A DNA stretch of 33,189 bases. Origin: a bacterium (lineage in GTDB: Bacteria > Actinomycetota > Acidimicrobiia > Spongiisociales > JAHEDJ01). The stretch covers positions 1-33,189 of the forward strand of contig JAHEDJ010000029.1 in the NCBI GenBank assembly GCA_024641325.1, written 5' to 3'. The notes under the pieces were generated by a model. It had not been told where the DNA came from. It searched no databases and saw only the letters and a list, made by a program, of their open reading frames with translations. Shown here piece by piece: positions 5,807 through 13,888 of the stretch. The position numbers and the translations under genes are program-made. Within the stretch, counting starts at the first letter, position 1. Each line of letters begins with the position of its first letter.

Positions 5807-6679
5807 GTGTGCATTTTCGAGATCCTGGAAGCGAGAGACCTTGCACCGGACGTTCGGTACCTACGGATCAAGGCCCCCAAGATCGCCCGTCGCCGCAAGG
5901 CGGGACAGTTTGTCATTGTGCGCGCGACACCGGATGGAGAACGTATCCCGCTGACCATCGCCGATTCGAATGCCGAAGACGGCTGGATTGCCCTGATCGT
6001 GCAGGGGGTCGGAAAGACCACCAAGATCGTCAACCTCCTCGAAGCCGGTGATGCCATCCGGGATGTGGCCGGGCCCCTCGGGATGCCTTCCCGAATCGAG
6101 AGGTTTGGGACGGCGGTGTCGATCGGAGGGGGCGTCGGCACGGCTATCGCTTACCCGACCGCGGTGGCGCTCAAGGAAGCCGGCAGCTATGTGATCTCCA
6201 TCATTGGCGGTCGAAACAGCTCCTACGTCCTACTCGAAGAGGAGATGCGAGCCGTCTGCGATGAGGTCTACCCCACCACCGACGACGGGTCGTACGGATA
6301 CCACGGTTTCGTCACCGACAAGCTGACAGATCTGATCAGCGAAAGGCGACACCTCGATTTCGTGCTGGCGATTGGCCCGATTCCGATGATGAAAGCCGTC
6401 GCCGAGGTGACGCATCCCCACGGCATCGAGACCGTCGTCAGTCTCAACCCCATCATGGTGGACGGTACGGGCATGTGCGGCGGCTGCAGGGTGGTAGTCG
6501 GGGAGGAGACGAAGTTCGCCTGCGTCGACGGCCCCGAGTTCGATGCCCACCAGGTTGATTTCGATCTCCTCGCAAGACGTAACCGCGCCTACGCGGACTT
6601 CGAGCGCCGGCGCGACGACGAGATGGACCCAGAGTGTGTCATCGGTCGGTCGCATACCGCGCCAGGGGCCACTTCATGA
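5807..6679 (+). CDS. sudB: Sulfide dehydrogenase / ferredoxin-NADP reductase subunit (SudB/NfnA-like)
   Basis: This 290-residue flavoprotein matches the SudB / NfnA family. It has an N-terminal ferredoxin-reductase-type beta barrel (ILEARDLAPDV, then KAGQFVIVRATPDGERIPLTIAD for FAD binding). An NAD(P)-binding segment follows (SIGGGVGTAIAYPTAVALKEAG). Near the C-terminus is a [2Fe-2S] motif with MCGGCR and a later FACVDGPEFDAH. In the known complex it passes electrons between NADH or ferredoxin and the partner SudA. The GTG start gives the family's usual N-terminus. The 3' end overlaps the next gene by ATGA, so the two are translationally coupled. The pair may work as an NADH-dependent ferredoxin:NADP oxidoreductase; which reaction applies here is inference. 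Confidence 0.9.
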   Translation: MCIFEILEARDLAPDVRYLRIKAPKIARRRKAGQFVIVRATPDGERIPLTIADSNAEDGWIALIVQGVGKTTKIVNLLEAGDAIRDVAGPLGMPSRIERFGTAVSIGGGVGTAIAYPTAVALKEAGSYVISIIGGRNSSYVLLEEEMRAVCDEVYPTTDDGSYGYHGFVTDKLTDLISERRHLDFVLAIGPIPMMKAVAEVTHPHGIETVVSLNPIMVDGTGMCGGCRVVVGEETKFACVDGPEFDAHQVDFDLLARRNRAYADFERRRDDEMDPECVIGRSHTAPGATS

Positions 6680-8127
6680 AGGAGTTCACCCTCAGAGAGC
6701 GTATGACGATGGCCCGTCAGACGATGCCCGAGCAGCCGCCCGGCGAACGGAGGGCCAACTTCTCTGAGGTCAACCTGGGTTTCACAGCCGGGCTGGCAGT
6801 GCTCGAGGCCCAACGCTGCCTCATGTGCAGTAGGACGGTGTGCATCGATGGGTGTCCGGTCGGCGTGCAGATCACGGAGTTCATCGATCTGGTTGCGGAA
6901 GGCGACTTCGATGGGGCGGCGAAGGTGATAAAGCGAGACAATTCGCTGCCCGCCATCTGTGGAAGGGTGTGCCCGCAAGAGGATCAATGTGAAGGGGCTT
7001 GTGTACTGGCCCGCAAGGGTAGACCCATCGCGATCGGAGCACTGGAGAGGTTCGTGGCCGACTATGAGCGGCTCAACGGTCTCATGACGGCAGAACCTCC
7101 GTCCGTTCGCAGCGGAAAAGCGGTCGCCATCGTCGGCAGCGGTCCGGCCGGGTTGGCGTGCGCGACCGACCTGGCGAAACAGGGCCATGACGTGACCGTC
7201 TTCGAGGCACTCCACGCACTGGGGGGAGTGCTCACCTATGGGATTCCGGAGTTCCGGCTTCCCAAGGAGATCGTGCAGGCTGAGGTCGCCCAACTCGAGA
7301 AGTTGGGGGTGGCGTTCGTCACCAATGCCGTGATCGGGATGATCGACACGCTCGACGACCTGCTGGGCGAGGAAGGCTTCGATGCGGTATTCGTGGGCGT
7401 GGGAGCCGGACTGCCCCGCTTCCCCAACATACCGGGTGAGAACCTCATTGGTGTGTACTCGGCCAACGAGTTCCTGACCAGGGTCAATCTCATGAAGGCC
7501 TACCGTCCGGACTCCGAGACGCCGGTGTACGACGTGGCCGGCAAGAGAGTCGCCGTGTTCGGCGGAGGGAACACGGCCATGGACGCCAGCCGCACGGCTC
7601 TCCGACTCGGCGCGGAGAAGGTCGCGATCGTGTATCGCCGGTCGGAGGAGGAGATGCCGGCTCGCAACGAGGAAATCGTCCATGCTCACCACGAGGGTGT
7701 CGAGTTCCAGATGTTGACCAACCCAGTGGAGTTCCTCGGGGACGACGAGGGTTTCCTCACCGAGATGCGGCTGCAAGCGATGGAACTAGGTGAATCCGAC
7801 GACAGTGGCCGTCGGCGTCCGGTGCCGATCGCGGGTAGCGAATGGACGGAAGGCGTGGATATGGCCGTAGTGGCGATCGGGAACAGTCCCAACCCGCTTC
7901 TGCCGAAGACCGCAGCGGATCTGGAACAGACGACCCGGGGCACACTGGTCGCGGACGATGAAACCGGTCGCACTACCAAAGAAGGCGTCTTCGCCGGCGG
8001 CGACATCGTGACCGGTGGGGCGACAGTCATCCTGGCGATGGGAGCCGGGAGACGGGCCGCCGCCTCCATCGATGACTACCTCCGCGGCGGCGTGTGGGAG
8101 TCCAAACCCGCCGGTGTTCCCGTCTGA
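6676..8127 (+). CDS. sudA: NADPH-dependent glutamate synthase beta-chain-like flavoprotein (SudA/NfnB)
   Basis: At 483 residues it has the layout of GltD/SudA/NfnB proteins. The N-terminal domain carries the iron-sulfur Cys clusters (CLMCSRTVCIDGCPVG and CGRVCPQEDQCEGAC). An FAD-binding GSGPAGLACATDLAKQG follows, then an NADPH-binding VFGGGNTAMDASR with YRRSEEEMPAR, and the C-terminal GDIVTGGATVILAMG flavin motif. The start is the ATG that overlaps the sudB stop (ATGA); the longer upstream frame lies inside sudB and has no separate support. The genuine glutamate synthase large subunit is not adjacent, and the SudB partner is, so the SudA/NfnB role is much more likely than glutamate synthesis. 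Confidence 0.9.
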   Translation: MKEFTLRERMTMARQTMPEQPPGERRANFSEVNLGFTAGLAVLEAQRCLMCSRTVCIDGCPVGVQITEFIDLVAEGDFDGAAKVIKRDNSLPAICGRVCPQEDQCEGACVLARKGRPIAIGALERFVADYERLNGLMTAEPPSVRSGKAVAIVGSGPAGLACATDLAKQGHDVTVFEALHALGGVLTYGIPEFRLPKEIVQAEVAQLEKLGVAFVTNAVIGMIDTLDDLLGEEGFDAVFVGVGAGLPRFPNIPGENLIGVYSANEFLTRVNLMKAYRPDSETPVYDVAGKRVAVFGGGNTAMDASRTALRLGAEKVAIVYRRSEEEMPARNEEIVHAHHEGVEFQMLTNPVEFLGDDEGFLTEMRLQAMELGESDDSGRRRPVPIAGSEWTEGVDMAVVAIGNSPNPLLPKTAADLEQTTRGTLVADDETGRTTKEGVFAGGDIVTGGATVILAMGAGRRAAASIDDYLRGGVWESKPAGVPV

Positions 8128-8609
8128 TCTCCCGATGGGTGATAGGGGGTGGGGTTGGCACAGGACGAAAGGCGACCTGTCGAAAGGGATGCGCGTCCCC
8201 ATCGATCCGGAACCCTCACCCAACTCCGGCAGCTCGCCGATAGCGACCGGTCGGTGTCGTCATGGGAACCGGCCGGTACCGCAACAACGTCGTATCGGTG
8301 GAGGCAGCTAATGAATTCCAAACAGATCCGTCGTCACCGATACGCTTTGTTCCTGGACGAGTCGCTCCGAAGGGCAACGAATCTGGGCCACCGCCGACAC
8401 ACTTATCGGCTTCCTGTTGGGGCGGCTGCCGTCGGGACGCGGCAATCCCGGGCCGACGGCCTAAACAGCCTCAGTCGACAAAGCGACGCCGTCTTCGGCT
8501 AACAGCCGCCGGCCGTCTGGAATGCGCGGACTCGAACAGCTGGTTGCACGACGGGAATGACCGTCGGGCCGGCATTCGGACCGGCCAAACGCTTACGGCG
8601 GCAGGCAAC
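8128..8609. other. 482-bp region without a firm gene
   Basis: Between sudA and the methyltransferase stop I find no convincing gene, tRNA or terminator. The plus-strand open frames are Arg/Pro-rich and look non-coding apart from the possible short CDS at 8311. Several short GGCCGG-type inverted repeats are present. It may be decayed coding DNA. Confidence 0.5.
8311..8502 (+). CDS. Possible small protein, 63 aa, unrecognised
   Basis: An ATG at 8311 is preceded by GGTGGAGG at a good spacing and opens a 63-codon frame (MNSKQIRRHRYALFLDESLR...). The product is basic, with many Arg and His residues, no hydrophobic segment and no known motif. The ribosome binding site is the main support. The amino-acid make-up is close to what random high-GC frames give, so this could equally be chance. 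Confidence 0.22.
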   Translation: MNSKQIRRHRYALFLDESLRRATNLGHRRHTYRLPVGAAAVGTRQSRADGLNSLSRQSDAVFG

Positions 8610-9815
8610 CTATCCGGCCGGATGTCGTCGGTGTCGCAGCCGTGCAGCAGTGAAACCATGCGAGCGGCTGCGTTCCTTCAACTCGAACCCGTCGAGAATA
8701 TCCGACCCCAGGACCCGGGTGATGGCGGTACTCCGTCCCCCGAGAATCAGGGAGCCGCCACCGGCGACGTGGGCTTTCAAACTCGAAACCGTTTCGGTGA
8801 TGATGCCGATGGGCAGCTTGTCGGGCAAGGCGGCGACCACCAGATCGAAGGGGCCGCCGCGAACATCGAGACCGGGGTCATGGTGCAGGCGAACACGATC
8901 CGATGAGAAGTCGTTTCGAGACAAGTTGGCGAGGGAGTTTTGCAGTGCCAGGAGGTCTCGTCCGACCAGGACAATTTCCGGCGGTGCTGATTGCACTGCA
9001 ATCGCGACCGGAATATGGCCCTGCCCTGGATTGAGCACAAGTGCCCGAGGCCTCTTCAGTTGGGCGTTCACGATGCGGTCGATCATCAAGGCAGTTTGGA
9101 AGCTCAAGGAATCGAACTCGGGCAATCCCCAAACAGCCACCGCATCCCAGCTGATCGAGGCTCTCGAAAACCGGGCCGTGTGTCGTTCGTAGGTATCAGG
9201 AGAAACGGGTCGTCCGGCAGCGGACCGGGAGTCGAGCGAATACTGGAATACGGTGTGCGCCTTGGAGGACCGCCGGAAGAGCAGGTTGGCCGGCGCTCTC
9301 TGCAAAATCTGGGATACCTGGTCGGCCAGAGCGGAAACAACGACGACGGCGACCTTCCCGCCCGTACGCAACACGGACTCCGCTCCCAGGAGCAACTCTT
9401 CGATCACAGGGATGCCGGCCTTGCCCGGGATATTGCAGACGATGAGGTCGAAACGTCGGTCAGGGTCGATGCCGTCGTATCCGACGCTGCCATATGTCGT
9501 AACGTCGGGCATTCCGTTGAGATCGGCGTTCCACGACGCGAACTGCACTGCCAGAGCGTCGCGGTCGACCATGTCAATCGGGGCGTCGGGATATCTCGCC
9601 TTCAGACCCAAGCCGAGCGGTCCGTAGCCGCAACCGATATCGAGGATGGATTCCGGTGGTGTCTCCTCCATGAGGCACCGCAGCAGAAGTCGCGAACCGG
9701 CATCGACCGAGTGACTGCTGAACAAGTCGTGGGCCACCATGAGCTCCACATGGGAGCGACCGGTATTCAGCGTCAGGGTCTTCTTGAAGAACGGGGAAGC
9801 CTGCGGGTCCTGCAT
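8610..9815 (-). CDS. Two-domain class I methyltransferase, RsmC/YbxB-like
   Basis: This 401-residue protein (404 if the TTG at 9824 is used) has two class I methyltransferase domains. The first resembles YbxB/RsmC small-domain methyltransferases: FFKKTLTL, then LFSSHSVDAGSRLLL, the SAM-binding DIGCGYGPLGLG (about residues 59-70), and CNIPGKAG (from residue 128) where the family normally has NPP-x-x-AG. The second domain (from about 255) has a weakened SAM loop, LNPGQGHIPVAIA, and AALPDK instead of NPP. RsmC also has one active and one degenerate domain but in the opposite order. A role as an rRNA guanine N2-methyltransferase is the family-based guess; the altered NPP motif makes activity uncertain. 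It is divergent from maf, with 85 bp between them. Confidence 0.8.
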   Translation of the reverse strand: MQDPQASPFFKKTLTLNTGRSHVELMVAHDLFSSHSVDAGSRLLLRCLMEETPPESILDIGCGYGPLGLGLKARYPDAPIDMVDRDALAVQFASWNADLNGMPDVTTYGSVGYDGIDPDRRFDLIVCNIPGKAGIPVIEELLLGAESVLRTGGKVAVVVVSALADQVSQILQRAPANLLFRRSSKAHTVFQYSLDSRSAAGRPVSPDTYERHTARFSRASISWDAVAVWGLPEFDSLSFQTALMIDRIVNAQLKRPRALVLNPGQGHIPVAIAVQSAPPEIVLVGRDLLALQNSLANLSRNDFSSDRVRLHHDPGLDVRGGPFDLVVAALPDKLPIGIITETVSSLKAHVAGGGSLILGGRSTAITRVLGSDILDGFELKERSRSHGFTAARLRHRRHPAG

Positions 9816-9900
9816 GCCGCTCAATTCACGACCAGTTCATTCATAGCGTCACGATAGGGCGGGGCGTCTCGAAATCGTCAACCCGCCTACGCTTCTACGC

Positions 9901-10509
9901 ATGCTGATCCTCGCATCTGGTTCACCCCGGCGTCGTCAACTTCTCGACCTGCTCGGCGTTCGCTACCGCATCGACGCTGCCGACATCGATGAATCCCTCG
10001 TCCCCGGCGAAACTCCCGGCGACGCCGTGCTGCGGTTGGCGCGTGCAAAGGGACGCGCGGTTGCTGATGTGAACCCGGGTCAGTGGGTACTCAGCGCCGA
10101 CACTGTGGTTGCACTGGATGATCACATTCTGGGGAAGCCGGTCGATGAGCAGGACGCGATTCAAATGCTGGCCTCATTATCCGGGAAATCTCACCTGGTT
10201 CACACAGGGGTCGCGTTGAGTCACAACGGCAAGCCTGCTTCAGCCATCCACTCGACTACCACCGTGCGTTTTCGCCAACTTGAAGCTGTCGAGATCGGCG
10301 CGTACGTGGCGACGGGCGAGCCGTTCGACAAGGCAGGCGCATACGCAATCCAGGGTCTGGGCGGCACCCTGGTCGACAAAATCGAAGGTGAGTTGTCGAC
10401 GGTTGTCGGGCTCACTCTGTCGGTAACCACGCAGCTGCTGTCAAGGGCCGGGATCCCGCATAATCTGTCCGCGACAAATCCGTCGTTGACCAAACTCACG
10501 AACGAGTAG
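9901..10509 (+). CDS. maf: Maf-like nucleoside triphosphate pyrophosphatase
   Basis: The 202-residue protein has the Maf/YhdE/YceF signature: N-terminal LILASGSPRRRQLL for phosphate binding, then DIDES, the RLARAKG helix, SADTVV and LGKPVDEQDA, and C-terminal GEPFDKAGAYAIQG. Maf proteins hydrolyse non-canonical or canonical nucleotides to monophosphates and are linked to septum arrest and house-cleaning of damaged NTPs. The length and all conserved acidic residues are normal. The ATG at 9901 is the family's usual start. The gene stands alone and ends 94 bases before a strong bidirectional hairpin. Confidence 0.95.
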   Translation: MLILASGSPRRRQLLDLLGVRYRIDAADIDESLVPGETPGDAVLRLARAKGRAVADVNPGQWVLSADTVVALDDHILGKPVDEQDAIQMLASLSGKSHLVHTGVALSHNGKPASAIHSTTTVRFRQLEAVEIGAYVATGEPFDKAGAYAIQGLGGTLVDKIEGELSTVVGLTLSVTTQLLSRAGIPHNLSATNPSLTKLTNE

Positions 10510-10603
10510 GTGGCTTCCGGCCCGCGCTCGTGGGCCATAAGACTCTACGGACGACCCGGGACCTGACGGTAGGGTTTCCGTGTTGGGTCCCCCCTCAGCG
10601 ATC

Positions 10604-10630
10604 GAGACCCCCGGCAATGCCGGGGGTCTC
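10604..10630. terminator. Bidirectional terminator between maf and the patatin-like gene
   Basis: A perfect 12-bp stem pairs 10604-10615 with 10619-10630 around the loop AAT. It sits between two convergent genes and can serve both. Confidence 0.8.
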
Positions 10631-10674
10631 AATTCATCCTCTTTGGACTGCCGGCCGGTTCGGCCGTCGCCCGA

Positions 10675-11643
10675 CTACTTGCTTCGCGTGGGGTGTGAGG
10701 TTGGGGCGAGGTGCTTGCGCAGCATTCCCCAGACCTCCGGTCGCGCCAGCTTCATTCTGAGGGAAGCCAGAGCCTTGATGAATGCCGGGACTGCGGCGGT
10801 GGCGCTCATGGGATTGGGGCCCATCAAAGCCTGCACATCCACTGAAGGCGTGATAATGAGCACCTCGGTTGATGGCCATGCCTCGTGGATCATCGCCACC
10901 TCTTCATCGAGAGCGGCCCTTCCGACCCGATCGAAAAGTCCCTCATAGAACCGACCGCCCTCCCTGATCTCATCAGCCGCCATTGGGGCTATTACGAGCA
11001 CGAAATCGAGCGGCTCTTCACTGGCCAGCAGCAGGTCGGCGTGAGTGCCGGAGGATATGCCGCCGTCTACGTAGTGTCTCCCGTCGAGTTCGAATGGGGC
11101 GAAGATCAACGGTACAGCCGAAGAGGCGGCTACCGCCTCGCGAAGTTCCACGTCGGGAGCGTCGAGCGTCCCGAATGCCACCCGTCGTTTTGACTCGAGT
11201 TCATAGGCAACGATGACGGTGGGGTCATCGGGCCATCCTTCGGCGAAGTCGCCGATCTCCTCGGCGAGCCATTCGCCGATTCCGCCCGCATCGAAAGGTG
11301 CGGGCGAACCGAGGATCAGAGACAGGCCCGGCTTTCGGATTCCGGGGACGAGCCCGTGCTTTATCCAGCGACGGACACCGGCGGGGCGTCTGCGTCGATA
11401 GACCGCCGTTCGGATTCGATTGGCGACATCCTCCCGGCTTTCATCGTGGCGGGCGAGAGAGTCGATGGAGAGCCGACCAGAGCGGACGGTACTGGCGACG
11501 AACGACCCTGCCGACGTGCCGATGATGACCTCAGACGAGTTCGGATCCCAACTCGTGGCCATGTGGATGGCCATGAGTGCTGCCAGTTCATATGCGGCGC
11601 CGGTAATGCCGCCACCACCGAGCACCAGTCCTACCTTGCTCAC
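10675..11643 (-). CDS. Patatin-like phospholipase
   Basis: From the GTG at 11643 the protein has 322 residues. It starts with VGLVLGGGGITG, the glycine-rich oxyanion loop (residues 9-12). The nucleophile elbow GTSAG follows (Ser44), then DGG (Asp193), the second member of the Ser-Asp dyad. These are the complete catalytic features of patatin-like lipases (the RssA/YchK type), which cleave acyl esters of phospholipids. No signal peptide is visible, so it probably acts on the inner face of the membrane. A longer frame from 11712 exists, but its extra Arg-rich N-terminus runs into the divergent mshD gene and does not look like protein. Only 49 bp separate the two starts. Confidence 0.88.
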   Translation of the reverse strand: MSKVGLVLGGGGITGAAYELAALMAIHMATSWDPNSSEVIIGTSAGSFVASTVRSGRLSIDSLARHDESREDVANRIRTAVYRRRRPAGVRRWIKHGLVPGIRKPGLSLILGSPAPFDAGGIGEWLAEEIGDFAEGWPDDPTVIVAYELESKRRVAFGTLDAPDVELREAVAASSAVPLIFAPFELDGRHYVDGGISSGTHADLLLASEEPLDFVLVIAPMAADEIREGGRFYEGLFDRVGRAALDEEVAMIHEAWPSTEVLIITPSVDVQALMGPNPMSATAAVPAFIKALASLRMKLARPEVWGMLRKHLAPTSHPTRSK

Positions 11644-11692
11644 GGCGAACAGAATAGGGCCATCGATCGTTTCGCGCGGTAGGGTCGCCCGG

Positions 11693-12565
11693 ATGTTCGC
11701 TCGTCGCCTCAATCACCCCGCAGACATTCCTGCACTCGACAGCCTGTTCGGACTGTGCCAATCCCACGATGGGCATCATCCCCTGAGTGAGCACAAATCT
11801 GCCTCCCTCGCAAGAGGCGATCTGTCGGGAGATGGATTCGCCATCGAACGAGAACAGCGCATCGTGGGATACGTCCATCTCCTGGAGAGCAGACGCGCCG
11901 GAACGTTTGAGCTCGAGACGGCTGTGGAACCCTCCTATCGCGGCCTGGTCGACGAAGAGCTGTTGCTTGCCGCTCTCGAGGAGGTACGGCAGCGGGGCGG
12001 TGAAGAAGTGCACGCCTGGGTCTATCAGCGGGGTGACAGCCGCCCGTTGGAGAACCTCGGGTTTGAGCTGGTGAGAAGACTTCAACAGATGAGAGTTGCC
12101 TTGCCGGTCGCCGACCAAGCCATTCCCTCAGGCATCGAGTTCCGTGGGTATGAACCATCGGATGAGGCGCCACTGCTCGACATCAACAATCGTGCCTTCG
12201 AGGGCCACCTCGAGGCGGGCAATTGGAGTCCGCAGGATTTGCGGGAACGTCAGGCATACGAATGGTACGACCCGGCCGGTTTGCGAATGGCCTGGAAAGG
12301 GGAGAGGTTGGTCGCCTTTTGCTGGACCAAAGCGCATGCCGGGGGACTCGGCGAGATCTACCTGATTGCAGCCGATCCCAATCAACGTGGCAGAGGATAC
12401 GGTCGGGCTGTGGTCCTCGAGGGTCTGCGATTCCTCAACCGCCGGGCAGGCTCAACGACTGGAATGCTCTATGTGGATGCGGCGAATGAAGGCGCTCTTC
12501 GGTTATATGAACAGCTGGGATTCGGATGCCATCACACCGACCTGGCGTTTCGGCTGAGGCTTTGA
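11693..12565 (+). CDS. mshD: Mycothiol synthase, MshD
   Basis: This 290-residue protein has tandem GNAT domains. The N-terminal one (about 1-140) is degenerate; the C-terminal one (about 150-290) holds GEIYLIAADPNQRGRGYGRA, with the RGRGYG acetyl-CoA pyrophosphate loop, and the MshD-type ending GMLYVDAANEGALRLYEQLGF...HHTD. MshD acetylates Cys-GlcN-Ins with acetyl-CoA in the last step of mycothiol synthesis, a pathway confined to actinobacteria. I chose the ATG at 11693; upstream codons of the same frame lie antisense to the patatin gene and are not protein-like. The stop is 3 bp from the convergent zinc-ribbon gene. No other msh gene is in the window. Confidence 0.88.
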   Translation: MFARRLNHPADIPALDSLFGLCQSHDGHHPLSEHKSASLARGDLSGDGFAIEREQRIVGYVHLLESRRAGTFELETAVEPSYRGLVDEELLLAALEEVRQRGGEEVHAWVYQRGDSRPLENLGFELVRRLQQMRVALPVADQAIPSGIEFRGYEPSDEAPLLDINNRAFEGHLEAGNWSPQDLRERQAYEWYDPAGLRMAWKGERLVAFCWTKAHAGGLGEIYLIAADPNQRGRGYGRAVVLEGLRFLNRRAGSTTGMLYVDAANEGALRLYEQLGFGCHHTDLAFRLRL

Positions 12566-12568
12566 ATC

Positions 12569-12793
12569 TCAGGAACTCGCGGTATTCAACTCTCCGCTAT
12601 GTGGTGGACCGAAACGCCTTCCACACGATGGGCACGTTGGATCCTGCTCGGTTGTCTGGGCGAAGCACCAAGGGCACGGCAGATCTTCATCCAGGCCCAG
12701 CGTCGTTGACGCCTCCTGCAGGCGAGATCCACCGAACCTTCCCCCCAACACAATGCCGATTGAAAGTACCGGTACCGTCAGCAAAGCGATCAC
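12569..12793 (-). CDS. Small membrane-anchored zinc-ribbon protein, 74 aa
   Basis: The GTG at 12793 follows AAGGAGG at good spacing, which fixes the start; a longer frame to 12940 has no such support. The protein opens with one hydrophobic segment (IALLTVPVLSIGIVLGG) as a membrane anchor. It then has CPWC and CPSC ten residues apart, typical of a treble-clef/zinc-ribbon metal site, and a short polar tail. The ribbon should face the cytoplasm if the N-terminus is outside. No named family is recognised. It is convergent with mshD with 3 bp between the stops and lies downstream of the kinase-fold gene on the same strand, beyond a terminator. Confidence 0.65.
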   Translation of the reverse strand: MIALLTVPVLSIGIVLGGRFGGSRLQEASTTLGLDEDLPCPWCFAQTTEQDPTCPSCGRRFGPPHSGELNTASS

Positions 12794-12852
12794 GTCATCC
12801 TCCTTCGTTTGCGAGGATACGCGGTTTGGGGTGGTTAGTGATGGATTTCGCG

Positions 12853-12880
12853 CTTTCGGCGGAGTCGACTTCGCCGAAAG
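12853..12880. promoter_or_regulatory. 28-bp near-perfect palindrome upstream of the zinc-ribbon gene
   Basis: CTTTCGGCG ... CGCCGAAAG flank the palindromic core AGTCGACT; only one G.T pair breaks perfect symmetry over 28 bases. It lies 59 bases before the GTG of the minus-strand zinc-ribbon gene and after the terminator of the kinase-fold gene, so an operator is as likely as a second terminator. No T run follows on either strand. Confidence 0.5.
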
Positions 12881-12951
12881 GAGACCCTCGTACTTCCTGG
12901 TCAAACGAGGAGCCGGTCGCTGATCGCAGTTGGCGTCCACCTGTTGTTCCG

Positions 12952-12977
12952 GCGAACGCGCCGAAGGCGCGATTCGC
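12952..12977 (-). terminator. Hairpin directly after the kinase-fold gene
   Basis: GCGAA + CGCGCC (12952-12962) pair with GGCGCG + TTCGC (12966-12977) around GAA, with one bulged A. It begins one base after the stop codon of the minus-strand gene. No U tract follows, so its strength as a terminator is uncertain. Confidence 0.55.
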
Positions 12978-12978
12978 G

Positions 12979-13809
12979 CTAGTCCAGAAGCGCTGCTTCG
13001 AGCTCCTGGACCACGATCGCGAGATTGTCGAGGCGGCCGTCGCGGGTCTCAGCGTCCTGGAGCATCTCCCGGCCGCTGTGGAATACGATCCACGGGCGTA
13101 GAATGTCCTCAGGCATCGTACGACCATATCCTTCGATCAAGGCGTCCGCGGCGCGTTGACCGGCGGAGCGACGCAGCGTGGAGACCGCCAGTGAGAAATC
13201 CCATTCGGCGGGAGCGGCAGTCGCCCACGCCCAGTCAACGAGTGTGACGCGGCCGGACTCATCGTCGACCCGGAAGCGATCGGGTCGAGGATTGGTGTGG
13301 CAGGAGGTTGGAACGCCGCCTACCGGGGGCTCTGCTGCGAGGGCACTCTCCAGTAACCGCTGCGAGAGCCCCACCCGCCGGCGGTAGCGTGTGAGCCTGG
13401 TGAAAACCGATTGATACTCCGATCGGAGCCAGGCTGCGTCCATGCCTCCCGCCAGATTAGTTAGATCGTCCGGGCTTGCCTCGTGTACCGACCGAAGGAT
13501 TCGCCCGGCTTGTCGTGCCGCACCCGTACTACTCGGCAGTGTTGCGAGGTTCCAGGCTCCAGCATCTTCGAACAACCCCCAGGCGGTATCGTCCTCAGTA
13601 CCCCACTCAATCACCTTCGGGATGCCCTCAACGTCGCTCAACGACTCCAACGCCCGTTGTTCCCGCCGCTGCAGGGAGGTCGATCGATAGACCGTCAGGA
13701 TCGTGGTTGCATGCGGAGCGAACAGACGAAAAGCTCGACCGGAAATGCCGGAAAGCTCGTGCACGCGGCCGCCGCGAGCGAGTTTCTTGGCAATATCCAT
13801 CGCGTCCAT
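12979..13809 (-). CDS. Aminoglycoside phosphotransferase/choline kinase-fold protein with altered active site
   Basis: The 276-residue protein has the APH/choline-kinase layout: an N-lobe with ILTVYRS (possible ATP-lysine position replaced), a hinge WGLFEDAGAWNLATL, and a C-lobe with the catalytic loop and metal-binding Asp. The catalytic loop reads HTNPRPDR (residues 171-178) where active members have H-x-D-x4-N. The catalytic Asp is Asn173 and the metal-binding Asn is Arg178. The later Asp is kept (DWAWA, Asp192). It may therefore be a pseudokinase or use another mechanism. GGGGGACGGT precedes the ATG. It is divergent from thrS with 79 bp between the starts. Substrates of such proteins include small alcohols and sugars; none can be named here. 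Confidence 0.8.
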   Translation of the reverse strand: MDAMDIAKKLARGGRVHELSGISGRAFRLFAPHATTILTVYRSTSLQRREQRALESLSDVEGIPKVIEWGTEDDTAWGLFEDAGAWNLATLPSSTGAARQAGRILRSVHEASPDDLTNLAGGMDAAWLRSEYQSVFTRLTRYRRRVGLSQRLLESALAAEPPVGGVPTSCHTNPRPDRFRVDDESGRVTLVDWAWATAAPAEWDFSLAVSTLRRSAGQRAADALIEGYGRTMPEDILRPWIVFHSGREMLQDAETRDGRLDNLAIVVQELEAALLD

Positions 13810-13888
13810 ACCGTCCCCCTGGAAAGAAAGGTTCCTACAGTTCCGATTGCCGCCATTACCCTACCCGCGATATGACCAAAGACATGAG

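Noticed and set aside
6589-7776. Long minus-strand open frame (395 codons) opposite sudA
   Set aside because: It mirrors codon bias of the sudA gene in high-GC DNA; no motif, ribosome site or conserved N-terminus supports it.
8515-8560. tRNA-like GTTCGAGTCC on the minus strand
   Set aside because: The bases flanking the loop do not pair and no cloverleaf forms.
13703-13888. A 62-residue N-terminal extension of ThrRS
   Set aside because: It is antisense to the divergent kinase-fold gene and not protein-like; the TGS domain starts at the ATG at 13889.
13810-13888. T-box leader upstream of thrS
   Set aside because: The gap is 79 bp, too short for a T-box stem I, and no T-box sequence or antiterminator is visible.
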